A DNA stretch of 21,249 bases from Candidatus Humimicrobium oleiphilum (GCA_002304935.1 DBPS01000033.1:1-21249); one strand, 5' to 3'; numbered from the stretch's first letter, positions 1 to 7,349 are shown. Notes: a model not told the origin generated them from the letters alone. Program-made: numbers and translations.

Positions 1-688
1 CGCAGGCAATTACCGCATCCGGTAATTTCCCCTCAGATTGCAATAGCTGCTCCCTGATTTCTTTTCCGATTATTTTCTGAAAATCTCTTACGATTGTCGG
101 AAAAGGGTGTGGTCCCATAACGGAACCCAGAACATAATGGGTATCATGCATTCGGGTTGTCCATTCGCGCATTGTTGCGTTTACTGCATCTTTTAAAACC
201 ATGGTTCCTGTTGTAACTGTATTTACTTTAGCTCCCAGAAGCTCCATCCTGAAGACATTTAAAGCCTGGCGCTCTGTATCTTCTTTGCCCATAAATATTT
301 CACATTCCATGTCCATAAGGGCTGCTGCTGTTGCTGTCGCGACTCCGTGCTGTCCTGCTCCTGTTTCTGCAATTACTCTTTTTTTACCCATTTTCCTGGC
401 AAGAAGAACCTGTCCGAGCACATTGTTTATTTTGTGGGAACCGGTATGATTGAGGTCTTCACGTTTGAGATATATTTTTGCTCCGCCCAGGTCACGCGTC
501 ATCTTTTCTGCATAATAAAGCAATGATGGCCTGCCTGCGTAATTCTTTAACAGATAATCCAGTTCATTCTGGAAACCAGTATCATTCTTAAAGAATTCAT
601 AAGCATCTTCCAATTCCTGAACAGCTTTCATAAGCGTCTCGGGCATATACTGGCCGCCATATTGGCCGAATCTTCCTTTTTTATTCAT
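1..688 (-). CDS. trpB: tryptophan synthase beta chain, 5' part only
   Basis: TrpB is the PLP enzyme that condenses indole (channelled from TrpA) with L-serine to make tryptophan. Reading the minus strand from the ATG at 688-686 gives an open frame of 229 codons that runs off the left edge, so the C-terminal part is missing. Visible family hallmarks are the N-terminal RFGQYGGQYMPE segment, GRPSLLYYAEK, LKREDLNHTGSHKINN (the lysine of HKINN is the PLP-binding residue in the family), and AETGAGQHGVATATAAA. These place it in the classical TrpB1 group that pairs with TrpA. The gene is read from a Trp T-box leader directly upstream, so supply should respond to charging of tRNA-Trp. trpA or other trp genes are expected further left but are not visible. 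The start is supported by the conserved N-terminus and a purine-rich AGAGAG about 10 nt upstream. Confidence 0.97.
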   Translation of the reverse strand, partial: MNKKGRFGQYGGQYMPETLMKAVQELEDAYEFFKNDTGFQNELDYLLKNYAGRPSLLYYAEKMTRDLGGAKIYLKREDLNHTGSHKINNVLGQVLLARKMGKKRVIAETGAGQHGVATATAAALMDMECEIFMGKEDTERQALNVFRMELLGAKVNTVTTGTMVLKDAVNATMREWTTRMHDTHYVLGSVMGPHPFPTIVRDFQKIIGKEIREQLLQSEGKLPDAVIAC

Positions 689-764
689 ATAACACTACTC
701 TCTGATATGATTTTAAGTTTTTTATGATTTGCAAATCTTTTAAAAATAAAAAACACCCCGGAAA

Positions 765-857
765 ATAAAAAAACCTCTTTCTCTTGCATTCACAAGTATT
801 GCTAATGCCTTATAAGAATAAGACACAGGCAAAACCATAAATGTAGAGACGAGAGGT
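765..857 (-). terminator. T-box leader terminator before trpB
   Basis: On the minus strand ACCTCTCGTCTCT (857-845), just after the T-box core, can pair with AGAGAAAGAGGT (784-773). The stem has a small internal mismatch and a loop of about 60 nt. It is followed by a run of seven T (773-767). Pairing of the ACCTCT side with the T-box region would form the competing antiterminator, as in other T-box leaders. Confidence 0.75.
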
Positions 858-1115
858 AATAATTTCCCGCGGTGCCACTCTACTTCACTGCTTTTATGCA
901 GTGCTCTTGTCAGGTACAGACATACCCTATCCTTTGATAACGGAGGAAGCCGTTCTGGTCTACTTTCCTGTTCAATCACTCCAGGTAGATTTCCGGAGTT
1001 CTACCAGACATCTCACAGGTCCATTCAGACACCAGCTGCGCAGCCACATTCCCACCATCAGTGACTCTCTTTATACCGCTTGATGCTTACTATTCCTGCT
1101 CAAAGACTTTAAATA
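765..1115 (-). ncRNA. tryptophan-specific T-box riboswitch leader of trpB
   Basis: On the minus strand the T-box core AGAGTGGCACCGCGGG lies at 881-866. The acceptor-pairing bulge UGGC (877-874) matches a tRNA ending GCCA, as expected for tRNA-Trp with G73. Stem I is recognisable from the AGTA bulge (about 1092-1089), AGAGAG, a GGTGGGAATG stretch, and the specifier segment GAATGGACCTGTGAG. The specifier codon TGG is at 1023-1021, so the leader reads Trp. Known T-box behaviour is that uncharged tRNA pairs with specifier and bulge, stabilises the antiterminator and lets transcription enter the downstream gene, here trpB. The outer limits are approximate. Confidence 0.93.
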
Positions 1116-1161
1116 TATTTTAAAGAGCGCTTTTATCCCTTATCTGTAATAAGGTGAAAGT

Positions 1162-1189
1162 ATATTATCACATTAGAAATAAATGTCAA
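1162..1189 (-). promoter_or_regulatory. sigma70-type promoter for the T-box/trpB unit
   Basis: On the minus strand a perfect -35 TTGACA (1189-1184) and a -10 TAATAT (1167-1162) are separated by 16 nt. Predicted transcription starts about 1155, some 40 nt before T-box stem I. The -35 lies 3 nt from the left arm of the palindromic element at 1193. Confidence 0.75.
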
Positions 1190-1192
1190 GGG

Positions 1193-1323
1193 TACCATGG
1201 GGACGTATAATTTGGTACCACAAGAGTGCGTAATTAAACATTTAAAGCTCTATCTCAACATACTAACAGCATAAAATTATATTCTTTAAAAGTTTAGGTA
1301 CCAAATTATACGTCCCCATGGTA
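1193..1323. repeat. palindromic element A (core copies 1 and 2)
   Basis: Two perfect 27-bp arms at 1193-1219 and 1297-1323 are inverted around a 77-bp AT-rich loop. Each arm contains the core GGGGACGTATAATTTGG (plus at 1199-1215, minus at 1301-1317), preceded by TACCAT and followed by TACC. The match between arms extends beyond the core on both sides, and these flanks differ from those of the other elements. No open frame of note lies in the loop. The arrangement resembles REP-like or MITE-like elements, but no transposase is in the window. Confidence 0.9.
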
Positions 1324-1346
1324 TTTCCAGGTTATTGAGTTATTTT

Positions 1347-1370
1347 GGACCAAATTATACGTCCCCATGG
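1347..1370 (-). repeat. solo core copy 3
   Basis: GGACC joined to the reversed core (1350-1366) and ending CCATGG. It has no facing left arm nearby. Its inner triplet (TCC on the minus strand) matches that of copy 4 at 2346, which lies on the other side of the DUF937-SCP2 gene in opposite orientation. Confidence 0.85.
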
Positions 1371-1376
1371 TATAAT
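1368..1376 (+). promoter_or_regulatory. possible extended -10 promoter for the DUF937-SCP2 gene
   Basis: TGGTATAAT is an ideal extended -10 element 56 nt upstream of the ATG at 1432. Its TGG is the outer end of repeat copy 3. No good -35 is present 16-18 nt upstream, which an extended -10 can tolerate. The promoter assignment is inference. Confidence 0.4.
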
Positions 1377-1431
1377 TTTATTATTTAAACTATCAGTTAG
1401 TTTTTGTTGTAAAGTTTAAACGGAGGGAAAG

Positions 1432-2343
1432 ATGAGTTCTATTATTGAATCAGTTTTGGGAATGCTTACAGGCGAAGCTCTGGGCAGTGTAAGCAGACAG
1501 ATAGGAGTATCCAAAGAGAAAACGCAGCAGATACTACCAGAAGCTATCGCATTGATTACATCTGCACTTGCGCAAAACTCCTCCAGCAAGAAAGGTGCAC
1601 AGGCATTATCAGATGCTCTTTCCAAAGATCATGACGGATCTTTACTAAACAATATAGTTGATTATATCGGCAATTATCTGAATGGAGACGGAAACGGTAT
1701 ATTAGAACATGTTCTTGGAAGTAAAAGAACTGCAGCTGAGAGTGCCATCAGTAAAAAAACAGGTATTGACCCTGGGGTAATTGGAAATCTTTTAACAATG
1801 GTAGCTCCGCTTATTATGGGAATTCTCGGAAAAACACAGAAACAGCAGGGTTTTGATCTTGGAGGACTGGTGGATATTCTTAAAGGCGAGCAGAAACAGG
1901 CAAAGGAAATAGTTCCTGAAGCAGCAGAAATATTAAAGAAAAAACCCAAAACCGATATTCCGGTAAAGAATAAACCTTTACAAAATAAAAAACCGGTTAT
2001 TTCTGATATCAGGGATGTTAAAATCCCTCAGGAAGTTTTTGATATCGCTGAAGAAAAGCTTAGATCCGGGAAGGAAAAATTTAAAGATGCTGATTTCAGA
2101 TGTCAGTTTGATATAGCGGGTAAAAATGGCGGGAAATGGTATGTGATGGCTGATAATAAAAGAAAAACAGTTGCAAAAGGTGTGATGGAAAATCCGATAA
2201 GCACAGTAATAATTCAGGAAGATGACTTCATAAAAATGGCCAGGGGAGAATTAAATGCAGCAATGGCTGTTCTGACGGGGCAAGTAAAAATTATAGGTGA
2301 TATGAACCATATCGTAAAATTGGTTGAAACATTATTGACATAG
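1432..2343 (+). CDS. DUF937 - SCP2 sterol-binding-like two-domain protein
   Basis: A 303-residue soluble protein with a clear GGAGGG ribosome site (1422-1427) before ATG 1432. Residues 1-150 look like DUF937 (YidB-like): helical, glycine-rich turns, repeated LL/IG patterns and a GVIGNLLTMVAPLIMGILG segment. Residues about 153-195 are a lysine- and proline-rich linker. Residues about 197-303 resemble an SCP2 domain (PF02036): FDIAGKNGGKWYVMADN, a TVIIQEDDFIKMARGE segment and a final LTGQVKIIGDMNHIVKL, the usual SCP2 ending. SCP2 domains bind lipids or acyl chains; DUF937 has no settled function. A lipid-related role is inference. The TAG stop lies 2 nt before repeat copy 4. The gene is bracketed by solo copies 3 and 4. 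Confidence 0.75.
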   Translation: MSSIIESVLGMLTGEALGSVSRQIGVSKEKTQQILPEAIALITSALAQNSSSKKGAQALSDALSKDHDGSLLNNIVDYIGNYLNGDGNGILEHVLGSKRTAAESAISKKTGIDPGVIGNLLTMVAPLIMGILGKTQKQQGFDLGGLVDILKGEQKQAKEIVPEAAEILKKKPKTDIPVKNKPLQNKKPVISDIRDVKIPQEVFDIAEEKLRSGKEKFKDADFRCQFDIAGKNGGKWYVMADNKRKTVAKGVMENPISTVIIQEDDFIKMARGELNAAMAVLTGQVKIIGDMNHIVKLVETLLT

Positions 2344-2345
2344 GA

Positions 2346-2365
2346 GGGGACGTATAATTTGGTCC
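2346..2365 (+). repeat. solo core copy 4
   Basis: Core GGGGACGTATAATTTGG at 2346-2362 followed by TCC. It begins 2 nt after the stop codon of the DUF937-SCP2 gene. No facing partner lies within the next kilobase; its inner TCC matches copy 3 rather than copy 5. Confidence 0.85.
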
Positions 2366-2496
2366 ATAATCATGATAATTGTATTGTTATAAAGCGTAAT
2401 AGAAAGACATATTTTATAGATAAAAATCCTGGCCGTAATAAAATATAATCAGGAAATAAATTAATGATAATTATTAGATTTAAAACAAAAATTTTC

Positions 2497-2520
2497 ATTT
2501 AATTAACCATCTAATTAAAT
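2497..2520. repeat. 9-bp inverted repeat upstream of the DUF4126 gene
   Basis: ATTTAATTA (2497-2505) and TAATTAAAT (2512-2520) form a perfect inverted repeat around 6 nt, about 20 nt before the gene start. It could be an operator or chance in AT-rich DNA. Confidence 0.35.
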
Positions 2521-2540
2521 GATTGGAAAGAAAAAAAGAT

Positions 2541-3527
2541 ATGGAACTTTTTAATATTTTTTCAGCTTTCGGATTATCAGCAAGTGCAGGACTAAATGCC
2601 TATATCCCTCTCCTGGTTGTTTCTTTACTTGCAAAATATACCACTCTTGTTAAGCTCAGCTCTCCCTGGAATGTCATGACTTCATGGTGGGTAATCGGCG
2701 TTCTTATATTTCTTACAGTAATAGAGATCCTTTCTGATAAAATACCTGCAGTTAACCATATAAACGACACAATACAAAGCTTTATCAGACCTACTGCGGG
2801 TGCTATTGTTTTTGCAGCCAGTGCATCCAATATCAGTAAAGTTCACCCGGTGCTTGCAATAGTTGCCGGTTTGCTTATAGCGGGCAGTGTAAGTGCAGTC
2901 AAATCACTGGCAGTCCGTCCGACAGTTACAGCTACAACCGGTGGAGCAGCAAATCTTCCCGTTAGTTTTGCTGAAGATGTTACTTCCACCTCAGTATCAA
3001 TTCTATCTGTAATTATACCTGTTGTCGCTGTGATACTGTTTTTAACAATAGCTGCCATAGTTATAACAATAATAGTAAGAAGAAGAAGAAATAAAAAAAG
3101 ACTTGTATTCTGGAAAAAACTACTTGAAAAAAGCAGGGATAAGACTAATCTTTTTTCAGAAACAAAACCTACAAAATCCGCCAGACTTTCTTTAGAGACA
3201 GATAAAAACGGCCTGATATACTCCTATATGATAAATCAGAAATTCGGCACAATTGAACTTTTCATAGACGAATACAAGCCTTTTGATGAAATAAATAAAA
3301 ATATTTATGATATTCTGCTTGCTAACAAAGATACTATTGAAAAAGAATTTGGAGACAGTCTTGAATGGGTATATTTAAACAAAAGAAAAGCAGGCATAAT
3401 AAGTAAAAAATATTTTACATCAAATTTAAAAAAACAATCTACATGGGACAAATTACAAGATCAAATGATAGATAACATGATTAAGCTTGAAAAAGCTATC
3501 ATGGGGACGTATAATTTGGCTCATTAA
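2541..3527 (+). CDS. DUF4126 membrane protein fused to a DUF4268 domain
   Basis: I chose ATG 2541, giving 328 residues that begin at the family's normal N-terminus (MELFNIFSAFGLSASAGLNA) with GGAAAG 10 nt upstream; a TTG at 2523 is in frame but less likely. Residues 1-184 match DUF4126: several hydrophobic segments, the SASAGLNAYIPL opening, an IRPTAGAIVFAA segment, and a last membrane helix ending in RRRRNKKR. Residues about 190-320 look like DUF4268: FWKKLLEKSRDK, a GLIYSYMI strand, ELFID, FGDSLEWVYLNKRKAGII, and a WDKLQDQMIDNMIKLEKA ending. DUF4268 is usually soluble and occurs in uncharacterised or restriction-associated proteins, so attachment to a membrane domain is unusual. The final residues MGTYNLAH are encoded by the left arm of repeat element B, so the native C-terminus was probably replaced. 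Function unknown. Confidence 0.75.
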   Translation: MELFNIFSAFGLSASAGLNAYIPLLVVSLLAKYTTLVKLSSPWNVMTSWWVIGVLIFLTVIEILSDKIPAVNHINDTIQSFIRPTAGAIVFAASASNISKVHPVLAIVAGLLIAGSVSAVKSLAVRPTVTATTGGAANLPVSFAEDVTSTSVSILSVIIPVVAVILFLTIAAIVITIIVRRRRNKKRLVFWKKLLEKSRDKTNLFSETKPTKSARLSLETDKNGLIYSYMINQKFGTIELFIDEYKPFDEINKNIYDILLANKDTIEKEFGDSLEWVYLNKRKAGIISKKYFTSNLKKQSTWDKLQDQMIDNMIKLEKAIMGTYNLAH

Positions 3528-3604
3528 AATTGTGAGTCCACAGTTTTAATTAATAGATTTAAATAAAATAAAATTATGGAGCCAAATTATACGTCCCCAT
3601 GATA
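3497..3604. repeat. palindromic element B (core copies 5 and 6)
   Basis: Perfect 26-bp arms at 3497-3522 and 3579-3604 around a 56-bp loop. The cores are at 3503-3519 (plus) and 3582-3598 (minus), flanked outside by TATCAT and inside by CTC. The left arm encodes the tail of the DUF4126-DUF4268 protein. The right arm provides the ATG of the next gene. The loop shares no visible sequence with the other elements. Confidence 0.9.
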
Positions 3605-5314
3605 AAAAAAAGTGATTTGGAAAAATATTCTTCAGCAGCTACTTTATCCGATATGGAAATATTTATATTTCCTGAACTTTTATATAGTCTTGTGCTGGCA
3701 AATATAATGTCTCCCGTAATCTGGACATGGCAGGAGGATCCATGGTTCCAGGACATTGATAGTATGCCCCCATATAAAAAGATATTAAGACTTAAGCAAT
3801 TCATTATGGATAATTTCGATTTTAATCTTGACCTTGAGACATGGGGCCTTACCACAAAAGAACAGGAATTGTCCAGATTCAGTCCGTTCATGGACGAAAA
3901 GATAATAAGCAGAAGCAATGCCTTGTTCGGTTATGAAGGTGATAAATATTATTTTGATGTAGATATAAGAAAACATTTCGGGATAGATAAGTATAATTCC
4001 AATATTATCCCCTATTGGAAAACTGAAACAGTGGAAGCGATGGAAGCCTTTAAATACAAAAACACCTATGAGAAAGGTGCAGGAGAATGTGTTTCTATAG
4101 CTACCTTATATGCTGCTGCTTTATTTATTATTTGTAAAATACCTCTGGAGGATATATTCCTGATGGCAACTCCACTTCATTCCCAGAATTTCATCGACCT
4201 CAAAGATGGGATTCTGACAAACAACAGAAGGCTTGTGACAAAAAATATGTGGTTCAACGGAACCAAACTCACTGTTAAGGCCCAGAGAGCCATGAGAAAC
4301 GAACAGATTACCATCGTTTCACACATTTCAGGATACATACATACAATTTATCCTGAGGCAACTATAAATACGGGAGCTTATACCCGGTTTGAACAAAAGC
4401 TTAAAAAATTCCTGTCCACTGATGTTAATTTTGAAATATTGTGTAATTTTCTGAGACAGGAAACACAATTCCAGAAATGTTTTCAGATCAAACATATGCA
4501 TAATGGAAAGGAAAGATTCATTGAAGCAGAAAAGGCATATGAATATGAAAATACAAGCACTTCCAGATTAAATGAACATACCATGGATAAGCTTCTGCTT
4601 GAAATAGATTCATATGATTTTTATTCCGAGCCTTTAAAAGACAGGATATTTCTTGATAAATTTAACGAATTCTTTAAAAATTATAAAATTGATTTCAGAG
4701 ATAAGAAGAACATTGATAAATTAATAAAAGAACTGGAATGCCCTCACATCAGAAAAAGCGATATATTTGATGCTCTTTTTGAGTTTTGCCATTTGGAACC
4801 AAGACTTCCTTCAAAGGACAGGGAATTTATTGAGTCAGAGCCTGTTTTTCTGACAACAGATATGGATAGAAATGAAATAATTTCCACTCTTGAATCTTTA
4901 AGAGAAAAGAATACGACAGTAGATCTTGCTTTTTATGCATACAGGGATTTTTCCAAGACAGACTGGAAACCTTTCCTAAAAGCCGCTTTGGAAAGAAATC
5001 CTGTTTCAATAGAGGGTTGCAAAAATTTAAGTGAAGTAGAAGTTATAGAAATCATTAAGAAAATGCCTGATGAGTCTATATATGACGGTTCAAGGGTTGC
5101 TCAGCCAGATGAAGTCTGGAATTTTCATCGAGGAGATGGCCTTGAAAAGGCGATGTGCATTCTGAATATTTTAAATAATAGAAATAGTTATAAAAATATT
5201 AAAATCAGTCTTGAAGAAAACACCGTAAACCTGATAATTGATAATTCATTAATCACTTTTTCTTCCGAAAAAAATCTTACCGGAACCATTATGTTGGATA
5301 ATGATTTTAATTAA
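3599..5314 (+). CDS. transglutaminase-like fold protein, unknown role
   Basis: A 571-residue protein with no signal peptide or obvious membrane helix. Around residues 156-210 it carries a transglutaminase-like pattern: GAGECVSIATLYAAAL with candidate catalytic Cys164, PLHSQNF with His194, and NNR at 208-210 that may hold the third polar residue in place of the usual Asp. The C-terminal third (about 415-545) contains an unrecognised but probably conserved block, SRVAQPDEVWNFHRGDGLEKA, before a beta-rich end. The ATG lies inside the right arm of repeat element B with no ribosome site at normal distance (GGAG is 17 nt upstream), so the original start may have been displaced. Met19 at 3653 is an alternative but also lacks a ribosome site. 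The transglutaminase call is moderate; the substrate is unknown. Confidence 0.6.
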   Translation: MIKKSDLEKYSSAATLSDMEIFIFPELLYSLVLANIMSPVIWTWQEDPWFQDIDSMPPYKKILRLKQFIMDNFDFNLDLETWGLTTKEQELSRFSPFMDEKIISRSNALFGYEGDKYYFDVDIRKHFGIDKYNSNIIPYWKTETVEAMEAFKYKNTYEKGAGECVSIATLYAAALFIICKIPLEDIFLMATPLHSQNFIDLKDGILTNNRRLVTKNMWFNGTKLTVKAQRAMRNEQITIVSHISGYIHTIYPEATINTGAYTRFEQKLKKFLSTDVNFEILCNFLRQETQFQKCFQIKHMHNGKERFIEAEKAYEYENTSTSRLNEHTMDKLLLEIDSYDFYSEPLKDRIFLDKFNEFFKNYKIDFRDKKNIDKLIKELECPHIRKSDIFDALFEFCHLEPRLPSKDREFIESEPVFLTTDMDRNEIISTLESLREKNTTVDLAFYAYRDFSKTDWKPFLKAALERNPVSIEGCKNLSEVEVIEIIKKMPDESIYDGSRVAQPDEVWNFHRGDGLEKAMCILNILNNRNSYKNIKISLEENTVNLIIDNSLITFSSEKNLTGTIMLDNDFN

Positions 5315-5740
5315 AAAGATTATATCCCTTTTTTGGCGGATAATAGCTTGTTAAAAAATATCTTCTTTATTGTTTAGTTTGAGATTGTGACTTAAATACG
5401 ACAGATGTTATATATGATGATTATGCCTCTGTTTTGTGTGCTCTCACCATTATCGGACCAAAGACCGGATTATATTTTAAGAAAAACTATTATATGTCCT
5501 ACTGTTAGTATCAGGCCACTCAGCCATCCTCCAGCCAGGGGCCAAATTATACGTCCCTCTGGTCCCTTTCCCTTATTTAAAATCCTTTTTTAAAATCAAA
5601 TAATAGTATAAAATGATTTCTGTTTTTTTTAGCTTGATCATATTTACAAAAATTAATTTATTGATCTATCTGCGCTAAAAAAATATCAAAAAATAGTTTG
5701 ATTTATAGTTAAGATTATTAATAAAGAGTATTAAAATTTT
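5315..5740. other. AT-rich intergenic stretch with a single repeat copy
   Basis: There is no convincing gene in these 426 bases. The open frame at 5405-5593 runs through repeat copy 7 and has no ribosome site or family resemblance. I see no clear terminator for the upstream gene and no clear promoter for the ABC transporter. Confidence 0.6.
5538..5558 (-). repeat. solo, slightly degenerate core copy 7
   Basis: GGGG followed by the reversed core with its last C changed to T (CCAAATTATACGTCCCT, 5542-5558). No facing arm was found upstream. Confidence 0.75.
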
Positions 5741-6649
5741 ATGATTGAAGCAATAAGCTGCAGCAAAATAATAAAAGGCAGAAATATTTTAAACGATATT
5801 AATTTCAAGGTTAATAAAGGAAGTATTTTTGGATATCTTGGTCCAAACGGTGCTGGTAAAACTACGACGATAAGAATTGCAATGGGTCTAATGAAGCCAA
5901 GTAGCGGAAGCCTCCGGGTATTGGGAAGCGATTTGGACAAAAATATTGATTTAAGGGGAAAAGTGGGTATTTTAACTGAAAACAGCGGTCTTTACAGTAA
6001 TCTGAATGCTTTGGAAAATCTGAAATACTTCGGAGCTCTTTATTCTGTAAAAGACTTTGAAAACAAAGCCAGGCACCTTTTGGATTTTGTCTCTCTTCCA
6101 TATTCAGATGATCAGAAAGCAGGCTTGTTTTCTACAGGAATGAAAAGAAAATTATCTCTGGCTAAAGCAATCATAAATGATCCTGAAGTCCTTTTTCTGG
6201 ATGAACCTACGGCAGGGCTTGATCCTGAATCTCAAAAAATGGTCAGAGACCTGATAACGGACCTTGCAAAAAACAAGAGAATAACTGTTTTTTTAACATC
6301 GCATAATCTTGATGAAGTACAAAAAATTTGTGACCATATCTGCATAATCAATAGAGGACAGATAATTGCAGACGATACACTGTCGAATCTCCAGAAAATA
6401 TACAGCAGATCAATTTTTAATATTAAATTCAGCTCAGAAAACATGCCAGCTAAAGCATATGATTTGCTAAAATCAAAATATCCGGGATTAAGTATCGAAA
6501 TGGCAGAAGATGCCTTAAATATAACAGATAGCAATTTTGAAACAAATAAGATTATAAAATTACTTATAGAAAATAATATTGAAGTAAAAGAAGCTGCAAG
6601 CCAGAAAAGTTCGCTTGAAGAAATTTACTTAAATTTAATCAGAAACTAA
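5741..6649 (+). CDS. ABC transporter ATP-binding protein (ABC-2 exporter type)
   Basis: A 302-residue ATPase that would power the permease encoded 3 nt downstream. Walker A is GPNGAGKTT (34-42), the signature FSTGMKRKLSLA (130-141), Walker B VLFLDEP (150-156), D-loop AGLD (158-161) and H-loop His188 in LTSH. The Q-loop position reads LTEN, with Glu in place of Gln, a variant common in ABC-2 exporters of this CcmA/NatA-like group. The C-terminal 90 residues form the usual extra domain of drug- or lipid-type exporter ATPases. The ribosome site is weak. Substrate is not predictable; drug, peptide, Na+ or lipid export are possible. Confidence 0.92.
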   Translation: MIEAISCSKIIKGRNILNDINFKVNKGSIFGYLGPNGAGKTTTIRIAMGLMKPSSGSLRVLGSDLDKNIDLRGKVGILTENSGLYSNLNALENLKYFGALYSVKDFENKARHLLDFVSLPYSDDQKAGLFSTGMKRKLSLAKAIINDPEVLFLDEPTAGLDPESQKMVRDLITDLAKNKRITVFLTSHNLDEVQKICDHICIINRGQIIADDTLSNLQKIYSRSIFNIKFSSENMPAKAYDLLKSKYPGLSIEMAEDALNITDSNFETNKIIKLLIENNIEVKEAASQKSSLEEIYLNLIRN

Positions 6650-6652
6650 AGC

Positions 6653-7348
6653 ATGAAAAAGTTAAGCAAAATATCAGTAATAGCGAAAAAAGAGATAAAA
6701 GAACTAGTATCTGCCAAAAGGACACTCATAGTATCTCTTGTGTTTGCAGGTTGGTTCGGGTTCACTTACTCCAGAAGTCTCGGAATGGGTTTATCCATTG
6801 AAATAATTATTTATATTTATAGTATTACCCTGGCAGCTTTTTTAAGTTTTATACTATCTTCTCAAATATTTGTAAAAGAAAAATTTGAAAAAACGATAAT
6901 CGATCTTTTATGTTCTCCGATATCCCTGGGCAATATTCTGACAGGGAAAGTGCTTGGGGTTTTTGTTTTTGCATATGGTTTTAATTTGTTGAGCCTTATT
7001 ATTGTCTTTATATCCAGATATTATCAATCTGGTAATTTTCCGCTTTTAACACTTCCAATAATATTCCATATTTTTATAAATATCCCTCTGTTCATCGGAT
7101 TTGCAATATGCTTAAACGGACTTATACAATTACTTCTGGGAATAAAAGAAAACAGAATTGCTTATTTTATTGTATATATAATTATCCTTGCAGCAATATT
7201 CTCTGCAAACAGATTTATGAGGAGCAGTCATAATATAGGCTGGATTATAATACTTATAACATTTGCAATTATCCTCTTACTGCTTCTAATAATGTATTTA
7301 TTAACACGGATAGCCAGCAAAGAAAAAATAATAACAAGAATAGAATAA
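6653..7348 (+). CDS. ABC-2 type transporter permease
   Basis: A 231-residue membrane protein starting 3 nt after the ATPase stop, so translationally coupled. It has about six hydrophobic segments (roughly residues 26-44, 50-70, 100-121, 133-157, 166-185, 195-217). The cytoplasmic start MKKLSKISVIAKKEIKELV and the VKEKFEKTIIDLLCSPISLGNILTGKVLG loop are typical of ABC-2 permeases, in which a KExxxxxxxxLLxxPxS motif precedes TM3. With the upstream ATPase it would form a homodimeric exporter. The stop lies 11 nt before repeat copy 8. Confidence 0.85.
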   Translation: MKKLSKISVIAKKEIKELVSAKRTLIVSLVFAGWFGFTYSRSLGMGLSIEIIIYIYSITLAAFLSFILSSQIFVKEKFEKTIIDLLCSPISLGNILTGKVLGVFVFAYGFNLLSLIIVFISRYYQSGNFPLLTLPIIFHIFINIPLFIGFAICLNGLIQLLLGIKENRIAYFIVYIIILAAIFSANRFMRSSHNIGWIIILITFAIILLLLLIMYLLTRIASKEKIITRIE

Positions 7349-7349
7349 C

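Noticed and set aside
201..449. Open frame of 82 codons on the plus strand
   Set aside because: Antisense shadow of trpB, whose protein sequence is unmistakable.
901..1083. Open frame of 60 codons on the plus strand
   Set aside because: It lies antisense to the T-box stem I region; its openness is explained by the RNA structure and it has no ribosome site.
2335..2358. Promoter TTGACA ... TATAAT across the copy 4 boundary
   Set aside because: The spacer is only 12 nt, too short for sigma70.
5487..5500. Degenerate partner of solo copy 7 (ATTATATGTCC)
   Set aside because: Only about 11 bases resemble the core, it has the same orientation as copy 7, and the flanks do not match; likely chance in AT-rich DNA.
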